A stretch of DNA of 64,000 nt, from the NCBI RefSeq assembly GCF_037392515.1, contig NC_090291.1, positions 20,500,001-20,564,000 on the forward strand, in the 5' to 3' direction. This DNA is from Haliotis asinina. Taxonomy: Eukaryota; Mollusca; Gastropoda; Lepetellida; Haliotidae. Made by a program: the position numbers and the translations under genes. Below the pieces are notes generated by a model that searched no databases, was not told the origin of the DNA, and worked only from the letters and a program-made list of their open reading frames with translations. Shown here piece by piece: positions 48,001 to 54,834 of this stretch; within the stretch, counting starts at the first letter, position 1; the number at the start of each line of letters is the position of its first letter.

Positions 48001-51000
48001 GCCGGACGCGATCTGAGAAGTCCAATTTTCTGGGTCTCCCTGCTCGTTTCTGGTGCCCAAAAGCCTTTCCCTCTTTAAAATTCTTCCTAATCCTATACAC
48101 AGTAGAAAGAGGAGTTCCTGATCTCTCTGCCAATGTATTTACATCATCAATTCCTTGATTACACAACTCAAAAATCAACCTTCTTTTATCTTCAGCAGAC
48201 ATTGTTGACAGTGCTGAGGAAAATGACGTCTGCTACAAATTCAGGGGAGGTAACTCTAATTGTACTATACTCAGTAGGCCAAGATGAGTTACCTCCCTTA
48301 TACCATTACTTAGTTTTAAGTATCAGTGAATCAGTTGAGGTGTTAGGATAGCTCAAAGTAAGAAGAAAAATTCTCAATAATTATGAACCAGACTATATAA
48401 GCAGACCGTGTGTTCTTTTATTAATTTTCAAAATCATACAAATATGACAATAAACTAATTAGGGTTATGAGACAAAATATAGAGACGTACATTGGCTTTG
48501 TTATTTTTATGTCCTAACTGTTTTTTACCATTTCTACCACTGGCAGATGATTAACATTCAAAGTGTTTCATTTGTAATTAAGTAAAAATGTCCTCACCTT
48601 TGTTAATCTGTATATAATTAAACTCTCAATTGCGCATACGAACTGCGCATCAGTGGTCACAAATCAGTCACGAATTCTGGGATATCATCCGGGTACTCAT
48701 AAGAGAAAAACAATAACAAAAGTTTAAACCAGTCTACAGAAATTGCTCCGCATCAGTGCCTCTTTAAGGGAGACCAGTGAGTAGTTCAGTTTAACACTGA
48801 GTATTTCATGGAGGACATCAGACAAATGTCATATTGCTAATGTTCAACAAAAGACAGGGTATGTTGGCCACTAAAAAAGAAAAGAATTTTATTTGTTGTA
48901 AATTTGAAACTTGAACTATGATAAAAACATCCAGTGCCGTCCAAGCAACATCACGAAATAATTCTAGTTGCTATTATGTATTGGTGTATGGTAGCCTCTT
49001 GGTGAATTCCAAATGAATGATGGCTGCCACTAGTAACCATGGTAAGTCACTCCTACTCACGTACCTTGTCAGCCTGTCGTATCCAGCAGAAGAGAATGCC
49101 TCGCATACATTTGACAGCAATCTGGCCAAGTTCATGTGTCTTGCCTTGGTCATCATCAATGCGTCTAAAATAACACAACATGGAAACAAGCATTGTCACT
49201 AAAGTCACATACTGACACACATCATATCACAAATCATCAAATCAAACTAAGAAGGAATGAAAGTGAAGGTCATAATTTTGATGAAGTTAAATGTAAAAAA
49301 AAACATGACCAGTCAACCTCACTTGACTGCAGTTGTTCAAATGCACAAGTATTTTCAAGACTCACTTTGACTTTGAATGTCACAGTGTACGAAATATGCA
49401 AAAATAGTCATAAAGATATTGCTTACGGAAAAACATTCAAGGGAAGTCCTGAAAGTCTATGAAGAAAATCCAGTGAACTTGAGGTATCTCACTGACAATA
49501 TTAACATACAGGTTAACATGCTGAAATCTTGTGTTGCTTGAAAATTATGTGAAGGTCACCTGGTGTCAAATAAGAAGAAAGTCCAGTGAATGGTTCTTGA
49601 GATATCACACTGCCAACCTCTACATGCTGGTTAACATGCTTAAATCTTCAGTGTCACTACGAACTTGAAAATTTGGTGAAGGTCACCAAAATTTACTTGG
49701 TCCTGCACTTTCCCTAGGTAAGGCTTGATTTTGAATGTGAAGAGAATACAGTGAATGGTTCTCAAGATATATTACTGACAACAGTAAATACATCAAAGTC
49801 CCCTGCAACCTCGAAAAGAAGGTCAAGGTCACCAAACCTAAGTGGGACCTTTCTTATACTGTGATGAACATATGTATCAAATATGAAAAGAATCCAGTCA
49901 ACAGTTGTTAAGATATTTCAATTCATATGGACAGACAGAGCCTAATACTATATCCCCCACATAGCGCTAAAATACACAATGGTGGATAACAAGTGAATTC
50001 ACCATCTTTGATGGCATGGTCTGCTTGATGCTTCAAGTATTGTCACTTTCTCAGAAGTCAAGAGAAGTTATCTTCAGTAAAGTCTGTGTATCATATGGAC
50101 AAGGAAAATAACTAGAATTCATAATTGCATGTTGGCAAAGATGATAACAAAACAAAAATGGGGATTTATGGAGATTGACCATTTTTCCAGGTAATATGAA
50201 AATGATACAAAATTAATCTGTGATCCCAAAAATATGCAAGTAACAGTTTCAGGATGATTGATTTTCTTCATATGACCTGCTGCTAAGTCTGCCACTGGAA
50301 ATGTCTTGAGACTGAAATCAACAGTACCACTAGGTAGCATGTACCAACCTGTAGGCTTGTGACAGAGACCATGCAGCAACAGCACAGTAGATGCTGTCTC
50401 GGACATTGGCTTCACGGGAGTGGTTATCCTTGGACCCAATAGTAGGGAACAGACCAAGGGGACAGCTTTGGTACTGCAGTATCTGGCGCTTCACTGAAAC
50501 AAAACACAAGAAATATCAACATCTTAAAAATACAAGAGTTCCCTTCCTGAGAAGGGGTCATGTTGCAGATCACTATCAATTACTCATTCAGGTTTAATTG
50601 ATAGGCATACTGCTAGTCTGACATGCAGACCCTGAAACTGCTATCTTATCACTGTCCTTTTGTAGTCTTCTAAACAAGTACTTCCAAGTCCACTACTTCA
50701 ACTGGGACGTCCACTTGTCATCCCAGGTTCGATTCCCCACATGGGTACAACATGTGCAGCCCATTTCTAGTGTGTCCTGATGTGCTTAATATTGCTAAAA
50801 GCAGCATGAGCCCATGTTTACTCACTTACTGATAGTGTCTTATCACTACTTACACTACTTAAAGCGATACCTTGATCCCAGGTTTTAGCATTACAAGCCC
50901 CTGTGTATAAGGAGATACGTAAAATCAGATATGACGGAAAATGTGAACTGTGTCAGGGTAGATATCCAGTGACTGTTGCAAGAAGTTTTACAATCCAAGT

Positions 51001-52184
51001 CTGGAAGTTAAGTTATATAAAAAGCAAAGAAACATCAAGGTACGAGTTCCTCCTGTTTGACCAATCCCAAACAATATTTTTTAATTGATATGTACTAGAA
51101 TTATTCACAAAACCTAACACAACAATTACTAGAAGACTCACAAAAATAACTAAAAGACCCCAAATTCAGTACAACATATAGGGCTGAACCACTTAGTGTT
51201 AACTCTGTGAATCTGTTACAAGCAAACATTCTGTATGACAAGTCATCTGAGAGTGACAGACAATATATAATTAATAACAGGAGTGACATCATTACGACAC
51301 TCTATCATATTGCAGAGTGAAAAGTGATGAAATAAAAATGATATTAAAGATAAAAATAATGTTTTTGTCTCCCTGTCGGTAACCCCTGACACCAAGATGT
51401 TATAAATACATGACACTGTTCACTCATCATCACTAGCAATGCTTCTTTGATTTATATAACCCACATGGGGAATCACAAAGAAATGTACTGATATTTTCAA
51501 GAATAAAGGTCAACATGATTCAAGCTATAGTATATGAACAGCAGTGCTCACTGTCCTGAAGTCTTTAAGTCTAAATTGCATTGACTTTGCTATGTGAAGT
51601 AAGAGTATAAACATGAAACATTGCCACTGTGTGATTGAAATATTGAAGTTCATTCAAGCTCAGACTGATATAATTAAAGTGGACCTGCACACTGTTTCTG
51701 CTATAGCATGAAACTGCTGTGGCTGTCAATGCATCCAAACTGAATCCCTTAGTCATTAAAAAATGCATCACATCATCACCAGCTGATTGTCACCTTTAGC
51801 CAAGCTTTCTATAAATTTATGCAAAACACTTTTCATAATTTTTCGAAGTTATAAATTATAAGTTGTGACAGCGTCGTTAATCCTGGTCAAGCACGAGTTA
51901 CACGTTTTGCACGTGTCTAGGTCACACCATATGATCTGTCAAAACAAGGTCATGATCACAAAAAATAGACGTCCTTGACTAACATTCTCTAAAATGTAGC
52001 GTATAAATTAATCAAAAGTTCTCTGCACGAAAGCACTGTCCTATCATCAGAAAAACTTACTCATCGTATAATAGTCGTCCAGTTTTTTGACCATTTGGTC
52101 GTGATTACTCTCCGCTTCCTCCATTGCGACCCGCTTAAGGCCAAGGCGATTGTCTAACCTTAGCCTCGTCCGCAGGTTGTTCAT
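21099..52184 (-). CDS. PHKB: Phosphorylase b kinase regulatory subunit beta, complete
   Basis: 24 coding exons with matching phases and GT-AG borders give 3234 nt, 1077 aa plus stop (human about 1093). Exons, 5' to 3': 52184-52061, 50493-50349, 49164-49065, 45306-45199, 44636-44577, 44315-44179, 43878-43719, 42839-42642, 42334-42277, 41584-41507, 41281-41126, 39131-39034, 38343-38113, 37499-37395, 36271-36189, 30276-30186, 29823-29656, 29377-29102, 28502-28300, 27913-27776, 27625-27496, 22346-22239, 21560-21486, 21302-21099. Residues about 35-475 form the glucoamylase-like (GH15) fold. Best matches from memory are to PHKB rather than [37 protein letters not shown] and the CaaX end CCVS. PHKB is a scaffold and regulatory subunit of the alpha-beta-gamma-delta phosphorylase kinase that activates glycogen phosphorylase in the cytosol. 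The start codon is the only ATG in phase upstream of the first clear homology. Alternative first exons cannot be excluded. Confidence 0.96.
21769..21885. mobile_element. Hairpin/MITE-like inverted repeat
   Basis: Arms of about 40 bp (about 21769-21809 and 21845-21885) are near reverse complements and share ATACAGGGTTTTATCAGT exactly. The centre is about 35 bp. It lies in PHKB intron 22, between exons 22 and 23. No coding capacity. The parent family is unknown, and the element may extend further toward 22.19 kb. Confidence 0.65.
22694..27021 (-). mobile_element. Fossil DIRS-like retroelement in PHKB intron 21
   Basis: The ends are inverted repeats of about 200 bp (about 22694-22900 and 26822-27021; both contain GCGAAGATAGTGGAACACTTG or its complement). 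A short internal copy of the outermost end lies at about 22986-23013. Inverted termini plus an internal complementary region are the hallmark of DIRS-type elements. Between them, on the minus strand, are recognisable pieces of reverse transcriptase ([11 protein letters not shown], about 25.1-25.2 kb) and of the RNase H and downstream region ([14 protein letters not shown] and [11 protein letters not shown], about 24.1-24.3 kb). It is heavily broken and old, with the two ends clearly diverged from each other. It has the same orientation as PHKB and lies wholly within the intron. Confidence 0.8.
27290..27452 (+). repeat. SINE family B, partial
   Basis: Carries GATCACTGGATTGTCTAG, TTTACAGACTGCCGCCATA, CAGCTGGAATATTGCTGAG and the ACTAAACTCACTCACTC tail. 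It lies in PHKB intron 21, just before exon 21. Confidence 0.8.
28916..29124 (-). repeat. Minisatellite copied from the PHKB exon 18 donor
   Basis: On the minus strand the end of exon 18 reads GGTCAGGGGGAAACAG followed by the donor GTGAGA. The intron then repeats near-copies of this segment several times (minus-strand copies around 29.07, 29.03, 29.00 and 28.96 kb, more decayed near 28.93 kb), each with GGTCAGGGG, AACA(G/A) and GTGAGA linked by AGGGTCTCC-type spacers. The true donor is at 29,096-29,101, judged from reading frame and homology. The copies are decoy donors. A stop appears early in the intron in the exon frame. Confidence 0.8.
29547..29572. repeat. (TTCC)n microsatellite
   Basis: About six CTTC units in PHKB intron 17. 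Confidence 0.85.
30277..33049 (-). other. PHKB intron 15, 3' part: nothing recognised
   Basis: AT-rich intronic DNA without coding homology or clear transposon ends. Confidence 0.5.
33050..33240 (+). repeat. SINE family B, degraded
   Basis: Shows GATATGCTTGTCATAAGAGG, ATCGGGTGGACAGG, CAGGATTGTCTGGTC and a decayed TGGATATTGCTG end. It lies within PHKB intron 15. Confidence 0.65.
33680..34210 (+). repeat. Tandem-core repeat element with GGAC/GGAT tail
   Basis: Two tandem units of about 200 bp (about 33,745-33,950 and 33,951-34,125) share TCCATGGAA, ACCTGTAAATACCAAAAGGCAC or its variant, ATCTA(C/T)CAAGTTT, and a TTCTG(C/A)TC(C/T)GG(A/G)AAC-like boundary. They are followed by a GGATGGATGGACAGATGGACAG tract, a CCCCTGCATTACATGCC segment and then intron. 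Tandem cores next to an ACGG/GACA-type microsatellite resemble the 'pearl' elements described from bivalves, possibly Helitron-related. That family assignment is inference. Confidence 0.5.
34531..34765 (-). repeat. SINE family B, nearly full length, diverged
   Basis: Reads GAGTGAGTGAGT, TTTTATGCC, CAATATTCCAGCTACATGG, a degenerate GTCACGTGTCAACTAAGACAGCGAG and TCTCTTACGACAAGCATGGGTT. The tail lies at the left, so the element points to the minus strand. It sits in PHKB intron 15. Confidence 0.8.
34766..36188 (-). other. PHKB intron 15, 5' part: nothing recognised
   Basis: Intronic DNA between the SINE at 34.5 kb and exon 15. No coding homology or repeat ends recognised. Confidence 0.5.
36901..37172 (-). 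repeat. SINE family B, full length with target duplications
   Basis: The best-preserved copy in the window. It has a GTGAGTGAGT tail, TTTTACGCCGCACTCAGC, AATATTCCAGCTATATGG, ATCGAGTCTGGACCAGACAA, the ACCCGATCCCGTTAGTCGCC block and the CTACCCCGGACTTTCACGGG head. It is flanked by perfect 11-bp direct repeats GCAATGGCATA (36890-36900 and 37173-37183), showing insertion by target-primed reverse transcription. It lies in PHKB intron 14. An older fragment of the same family, in the other orientation, follows at about 37,185-37,270. Confidence 0.92.
38693..38802. repeat. (GAGT)n microsatellite
   Basis: About 27 units of GAGT with a single GCGT variant. It forms the expanded tail of the reverse-oriented SINE that follows at 38,803-38,960, in PHKB intron 12. 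Reading it as protein (THSLTHSL repeats) is an artefact. Confidence 0.95.
38803..38960 (-). repeat. SINE family A, reverse orientation
   Basis: Reverse complement of the family body: AGCAATATCCCAGCAATA, GGGGGACACCAGAAATGG, CACTTAGCCCATGTGGGG and AACTGGGCCTTTGGC, with a CCAGACTACCCC head. Confidence 0.75.
39180..40918. mobile_element. TTAA-flanked nonautonomous DNA transposon, copy 1
   Basis: A 1739-bp element with perfect 19-bp terminal inverted repeats AGGGGCACTGATGCGGAGC (39180-39198 and 40900-40918), flanked on both sides by TTAA (39176-39179 and 40919-40922). TTAA target duplications are typical of the piggyBac superfamily. No transposase frame is present, so it would need one in trans. 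It lies in PHKB intron 11. A second copy lies at 45456-48763. The assignment to piggyBac rests on the target site only; the tip does not show the usual CCC start. Confidence 0.88.
41590..41745. repeat. Degenerate short tandem repeat
   Basis: Repeats of about 14 bp close to ACAATAACACATCTT, decayed, in PHKB intron 9. Confidence 0.6.
43122..43463. mobile_element. hAT-type MITE, 342 bp
   Basis: The ends match as inverted repeats: TAGGGCTGCAACGATTC at the left and the complement of CAGGGCTGCAATAATTC at the right. Flanking 8-mers ATCTCAAC (43114-43121) and ATTTCAGT (43464-43471) look like an 8-bp target duplication with three transitions, as expected for an old hAT insertion. It lies in PHKB intron 7 and has no coding capacity. 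Confidence 0.75.
43962..44130 (+). repeat. SINE family A
   Basis: Starts GGGGTAGCCTAGGGGTTAAAG (A-box-like), then CTGGGTTTGATTCTCC (B-box-like), AATTTCTGGTGTCTCCCG and a (CACT)n tail at about 44,108-44,129. It lies in PHKB intron 6 and is the clearest tRNA-like head in this family here. Confidence 0.85.
44380..44490. repeat. Degenerate CACAGAGTATC repeat
   Basis: Several imperfect copies of a roughly 14-20 bp unit (CACAGAGTATCA, CACAGTACCTCCC) in PHKB intron 5. Confidence 0.5.
44895..45130 (-). repeat. SINE family B with internal 29-bp triplication
   Basis: The body is the usual one (CACCACACTCAACAATATTT, GACCAGACAATTCAAGGATC, GACCACCCGATCCAGTTAGT), but a 29-bp segment beginning ATCAACATCA and ending TCTACCCAA occurs three times at about 44,967-45,055. 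It lies in PHKB intron 4. Confidence 0.8.
47099..48395 (-). mobile_element. Tc1/mariner transposon, 1297 bp
   Basis: Terminal inverted repeats of about 28 bp (left GTATGGTTCAAAATTATTGA, right the complement of a TCAATAATTATGAACCAGAC segment), flanked by TA on both sides (47097-47098 and 48396-48397), as Tc1/mariner insertion requires. It contains one transposase frame on the minus strand. Extra non-Tc1 sequence flanks it (about 47,054-47,096 and 48,398-48,606), so the Tc1 may have come in with, or landed in, another small insertion. Confidence 0.9.
47222..48202 (-). pseudogene. Tc1-like transposase, one in-frame stop
   Basis: 326 codons from ATG at 48202 to TAA at 47222. The N-terminus is a helix-turn-helix DNA-binding domain ([10 protein letters not shown], then KRAGRPRKL, a GRPR-like AT hook). 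The catalytic DD34E triad is visible: D in FTDESS, D in [12 protein letters not shown] in NPIENIWG with 34 residues between the last two. The only lesion I see is a TGA at 47930-47932, after codon 90, in the frame shared by both halves; it could be a CGA-to-TGA change. Otherwise full length for the family, so a fairly young dead copy. Confidence 0.9.
49440..49990 (+). repeat. Tandem-core repeat element, AGGTCACC type
   Basis: About three tandem units of 140-180 bp. Each contains GAAGGTCACC or AGGTCAAGGTCACC, a GAAAA-type AATCCAGT(G/C)AA phrase, and a TTCTTGAGATAT or TTGTTAAGATAT phrase. The series ends in ATGGACAGACAGAGCCTAATA and CCCCCACAT. The architecture resembles the other tandem-core element at 33.7 kb but the sequence is different. 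It lies in PHKB intron 2. The AGGTCA repeats are repeat structure here, not evidence of receptor control. Confidence 0.55.
50702..50830 (+). repeat. SINE family A, partial
   Basis: Contains CCCAGGTTCGATTCCCCACATGGGTACAA (B-box-like) and CCCATTTCTAGTGTG, then ACTCACTTACT. It lies in PHKB intron 1. Confidence 0.8.
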
Positions 52185-53456
52185 GCTCGCTGATAGGTCC
52201 ACAACTTATACATATGATAATAAGGTAAACAAATCTGGGGTTCAAAGGTAAATGGTTATTGCTGCATTTCACGCATTTTTGCGTCGTTTGGGTGGTTGTC
52301 AATGGCCACCGCGTCAGCAGTCAATCTCTGCCAATGTGACATAATCATTGACATAACAGATCATTGTCGTAAATGACAAGATATCAAATTCCAGTCGTAA
52401 ACTACGTTCCTTACAACTTATTTACAAGGGGAGTTCGTGTACGTTCTTCCACTGAATCCGAGAAGAAGCGAACGATTGACAGTTAAACGAACATCACTTT
52501 TAATTGACAACAGTTTTCACTTAAGCGACATTTATTGCCCTTTCACTGGTTACTTCTTAGTAGGCGCAAAGAAATATGCTGATAACTGAACAGAATATAA
52601 TTATGGTAGGATTTTTATCGTCCAGGTTTCATTAATCATTTCAACAATACAATTACGTGCACTATGATAATATCTTATTACATGCATCTGGTTAGTGAAT
52701 GAAATATACATGTACACTGAAAAAAATTCAACTACCCTTGAACCATGCTCACTGACTATTCTGTCTACGTTCGATTGAGGCCCTAATAAATCATTGAAAT
52801 CACTAAAAAGTTAAAACGCTGATGGTATACGAATATTTCAAGAACGAAAGAAAAATGGTTGTCACTCTTACAGTTTCATGTAGCTGTCAATCATAAGGTA
52901 ATTACCCCGTGCGCTGACTGCCACATGCACCAGACAGCATTAGACCACCAAAATACGCTAGCCATTTTCAGTAAATTCAAATATTGTCACTTTGACTTTT
53001 ATGGAATACAACTGGTCTGCACATTGTGTGACGAGTAACAGTTAAAGACCATATTCCTCTGTGTCTGGAATAACAGCCGGTGCACCTGGGGTTCCATACA
53101 CGTATGTCCGCTCATACGTGACAACTGACTGCAAATAGATAAAAATGAAAATAAATAAAAAAAACAGAAATAAACGCAGAAAAATTCTAGTCCTTCAAGT
53201 TTTTATTCAATAACCGAATTTAATCCACCGGATGGCACGATAGTACACAAGATATGTATGATTAGAAAAAAAAGCTATAAAACCCTTTCCACGATGACAC
53301 GGTGGTTTAAATCCCCAGGAAATAATGATTGCAGCAGGTGCTAAGGGAGAGGGGAACATATTCTGCCCTACTAGCTAGAAAGTAGGTACAAAACTCATGG
53401 TATCAATCGATCGCTACTTTGTACGGACCGCTGTCATGTAGCTGGCTGTGACGGTA

Positions 53457-53640
53457 AGTGAGTTTAGTTTTAGGTCGCATTTAGAAATATTTCAGCTATA
53501 TGACTACGTAAATCGATCGTGAACCAGACAATCCAGTGATTAACATCATTAGCATCATTGATGTCAATCAAGCCTGCGAACCTGACCCCCGATCCCGTTA
53601 GTCGCCTTTTACAAACACTGCGGGGTGCTGGCTGTAGCTG
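53457..53640 (-). repeat. SINE family B, degraded
   Basis: GTGAGTTTAGTTTTA, AATATTTCAGCTATATGA, GAACCAGACAATCCAGTGAT, CCCGATCCCGTTAGTCGCC. Lies between PHKB and ITFG1. Confidence 0.75.
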
Positions 53641-54719
53641 ATCATGATGGTGTACAACAAACACAAAAACAGAATGTATGCTTACAGCAACTCAAGGACA
53701 AGACTGAGAATGGACGAGTTGACAATGGCGTCTCAAATCCTCCAATACTCAAACTGTGAAACCTCTCTCTTTCTTTAAGCCTCTCTGGCTGAAATTTCAA
53801 ACAAAGGGAATTTGTAAGATCATTTTTTGTCATACCCTACTATTTGTTGGAACTTGTCTTGGAATTAAAACGTGAGTTGGTTTTGTTTTCAAGACTCAAA
53901 GCCCTCTGCGTTGCTTTGAATTTGAATGGTGACTATCAATCAGTTTTATGTTTCCGTATATTTCAAACTAGGAAGGCCGCTTTTACTTACCAACTGATCT
54001 GTACAGATGCCAATTCATGGTTTCATCATATATGAAGTAATGTATATTTTGGCTTATCTTAGCACGTCTTCCGTGCATTTTTGACATCGGGTTCACCGAC
54101 CTTGTGCCTTTCAGCTACTGTCTGTGAATACACAATGCCATTTAGAAGAATGTCATATCAGAGACTTATCGATATATGACCCCTAATCATATGTAACACG
54201 TGTTGTATTTGAGAAGTCATACTCTGTCTTTCAGTCCCTGAACCACATTATTTTCCCTACTGCCAAGCCCTCTCTGCAGTGCTGAAGCCTTAAACGAAAC
54301 AAGTCTAGATTTCCTCAGGTTCTGAATCTCAGGTCTCCCTGAGGCTTCAATGAATATACGTTAGTTTGTCACTGTCATATATATTCAGAGACTAAACCTT
54401 AGTCCATGGAAATCACTTCAGTTTGGGTTCGCAATGTTACTGCAGAGGACACCTGAAACGAGCGAATGATTTAACCAGAGACCATATAATTGATTATATG
54501 GTCACTACTTTAACCATTTTACTACGCCACCGCCAGTGAATCAAAAATGCACCCGTAGTTGCAAACTGTTCAGAGAAATCAGAGAAACGAAAGCAAGACC
54601 TGAGATATTTTCAGTTCGTGAGAGACCACTACTCTGTGGCTAGTTATCGACCATCCATTCTCAAACCTTTTAAAATATTATCTCAGATGTAATCAATATC
54701 AAAACAATTCTCAAGAACA

Positions 54720-54763
54720 TTATAACATAGTGTTGAGGTAAATACTATGTTATAACCGGAAGT
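54720..54763 (+). promoter_or_regulatory. Hairpin plus ETS/GABP-type site before ITFG1
   Basis: TTATAACATAGT (54720-54731) and its exact complement (54744-54755) can form a 12-bp stem. Overlapping its end, ACCGGAAGT (54755-54763) matches the ETS/GABP consensus, 72 bp before the ITFG1 start codon. ETS sites are common in bidirectional and housekeeping promoters. Confidence 0.5.
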
Positions 54764-54834
54764 AGATTGATTTGCGACACTTGCGATAGACTAGCTACGA
54801 CATACGAGTTGGTGCTGACTGTGAAGATGCGAAT

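Larger units (their letters stand above)
45456..48763. mobile_element. TTAA-flanked transposon, copy 2, split by insertions
   Basis: The same element as 39180-40918: ends AGAGGCACTGATG and its complement, TTAA on both sides (45452-45455 and 48764-48767), and collinear sequence throughout, perhaps 10% diverged by eye. It is interrupted at about 47,054-48,606 by foreign DNA that carries a Tc1 transposon. It lies in PHKB intron 3, in the same orientation as copy 1. Confidence 0.88.
49065..52184 (-). other. PHKB: PHKB exons 1-3 (residues 1-123)
   Basis: Exon 1 (52184-52061, ends in phase 1) gives a short basic N-terminus, then DDYYTM. Exon 2 (50493-50349) begins MKRQILQYQ and carries GLFP and the [19 protein letters not shown] helix typical of the GH15-like domain. 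Exon 3 (49164-49065) gives [14 protein letters not shown] and ends CWIRQADK. The donors are GTAAGT, GTTGGT and GTACGT. Intron 1 (50494-52060) holds a family A SINE. Intron 2 (49165-50348) holds the tandem-repeat element at about 49.44-49.99 kb. Confidence 0.9.
52185..54834. promoter_or_regulatory. Divergent PHKB/ITFG1 intergenic region
   Basis: 2650 bp separate the start codons of PHKB (-) and ITFG1 (+). The PHKB side (about 52,185-52,450) has a DR1-like GGTTCAAAGGTAA near 52,232 and a relatively CpG-rich stretch. The ITFG1 side has an ETS site and a hairpin close to the start codon. A degraded SINE sits in the middle. No coding sequence was recognised. Transcription starts are unknown. Confidence 0.6.

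Noticed and set aside
47299-48158. Plus-strand frames opposite the transposase
   Set aside because: Antisense shadows of the Tc1 transposase, with no homology of their own.
49500-49840. Cluster of AGGTCA-type nuclear-receptor sites
   Set aside because: The motifs recur because they belong to a tandem-repeat core, so they are not independent evidence of regulation.
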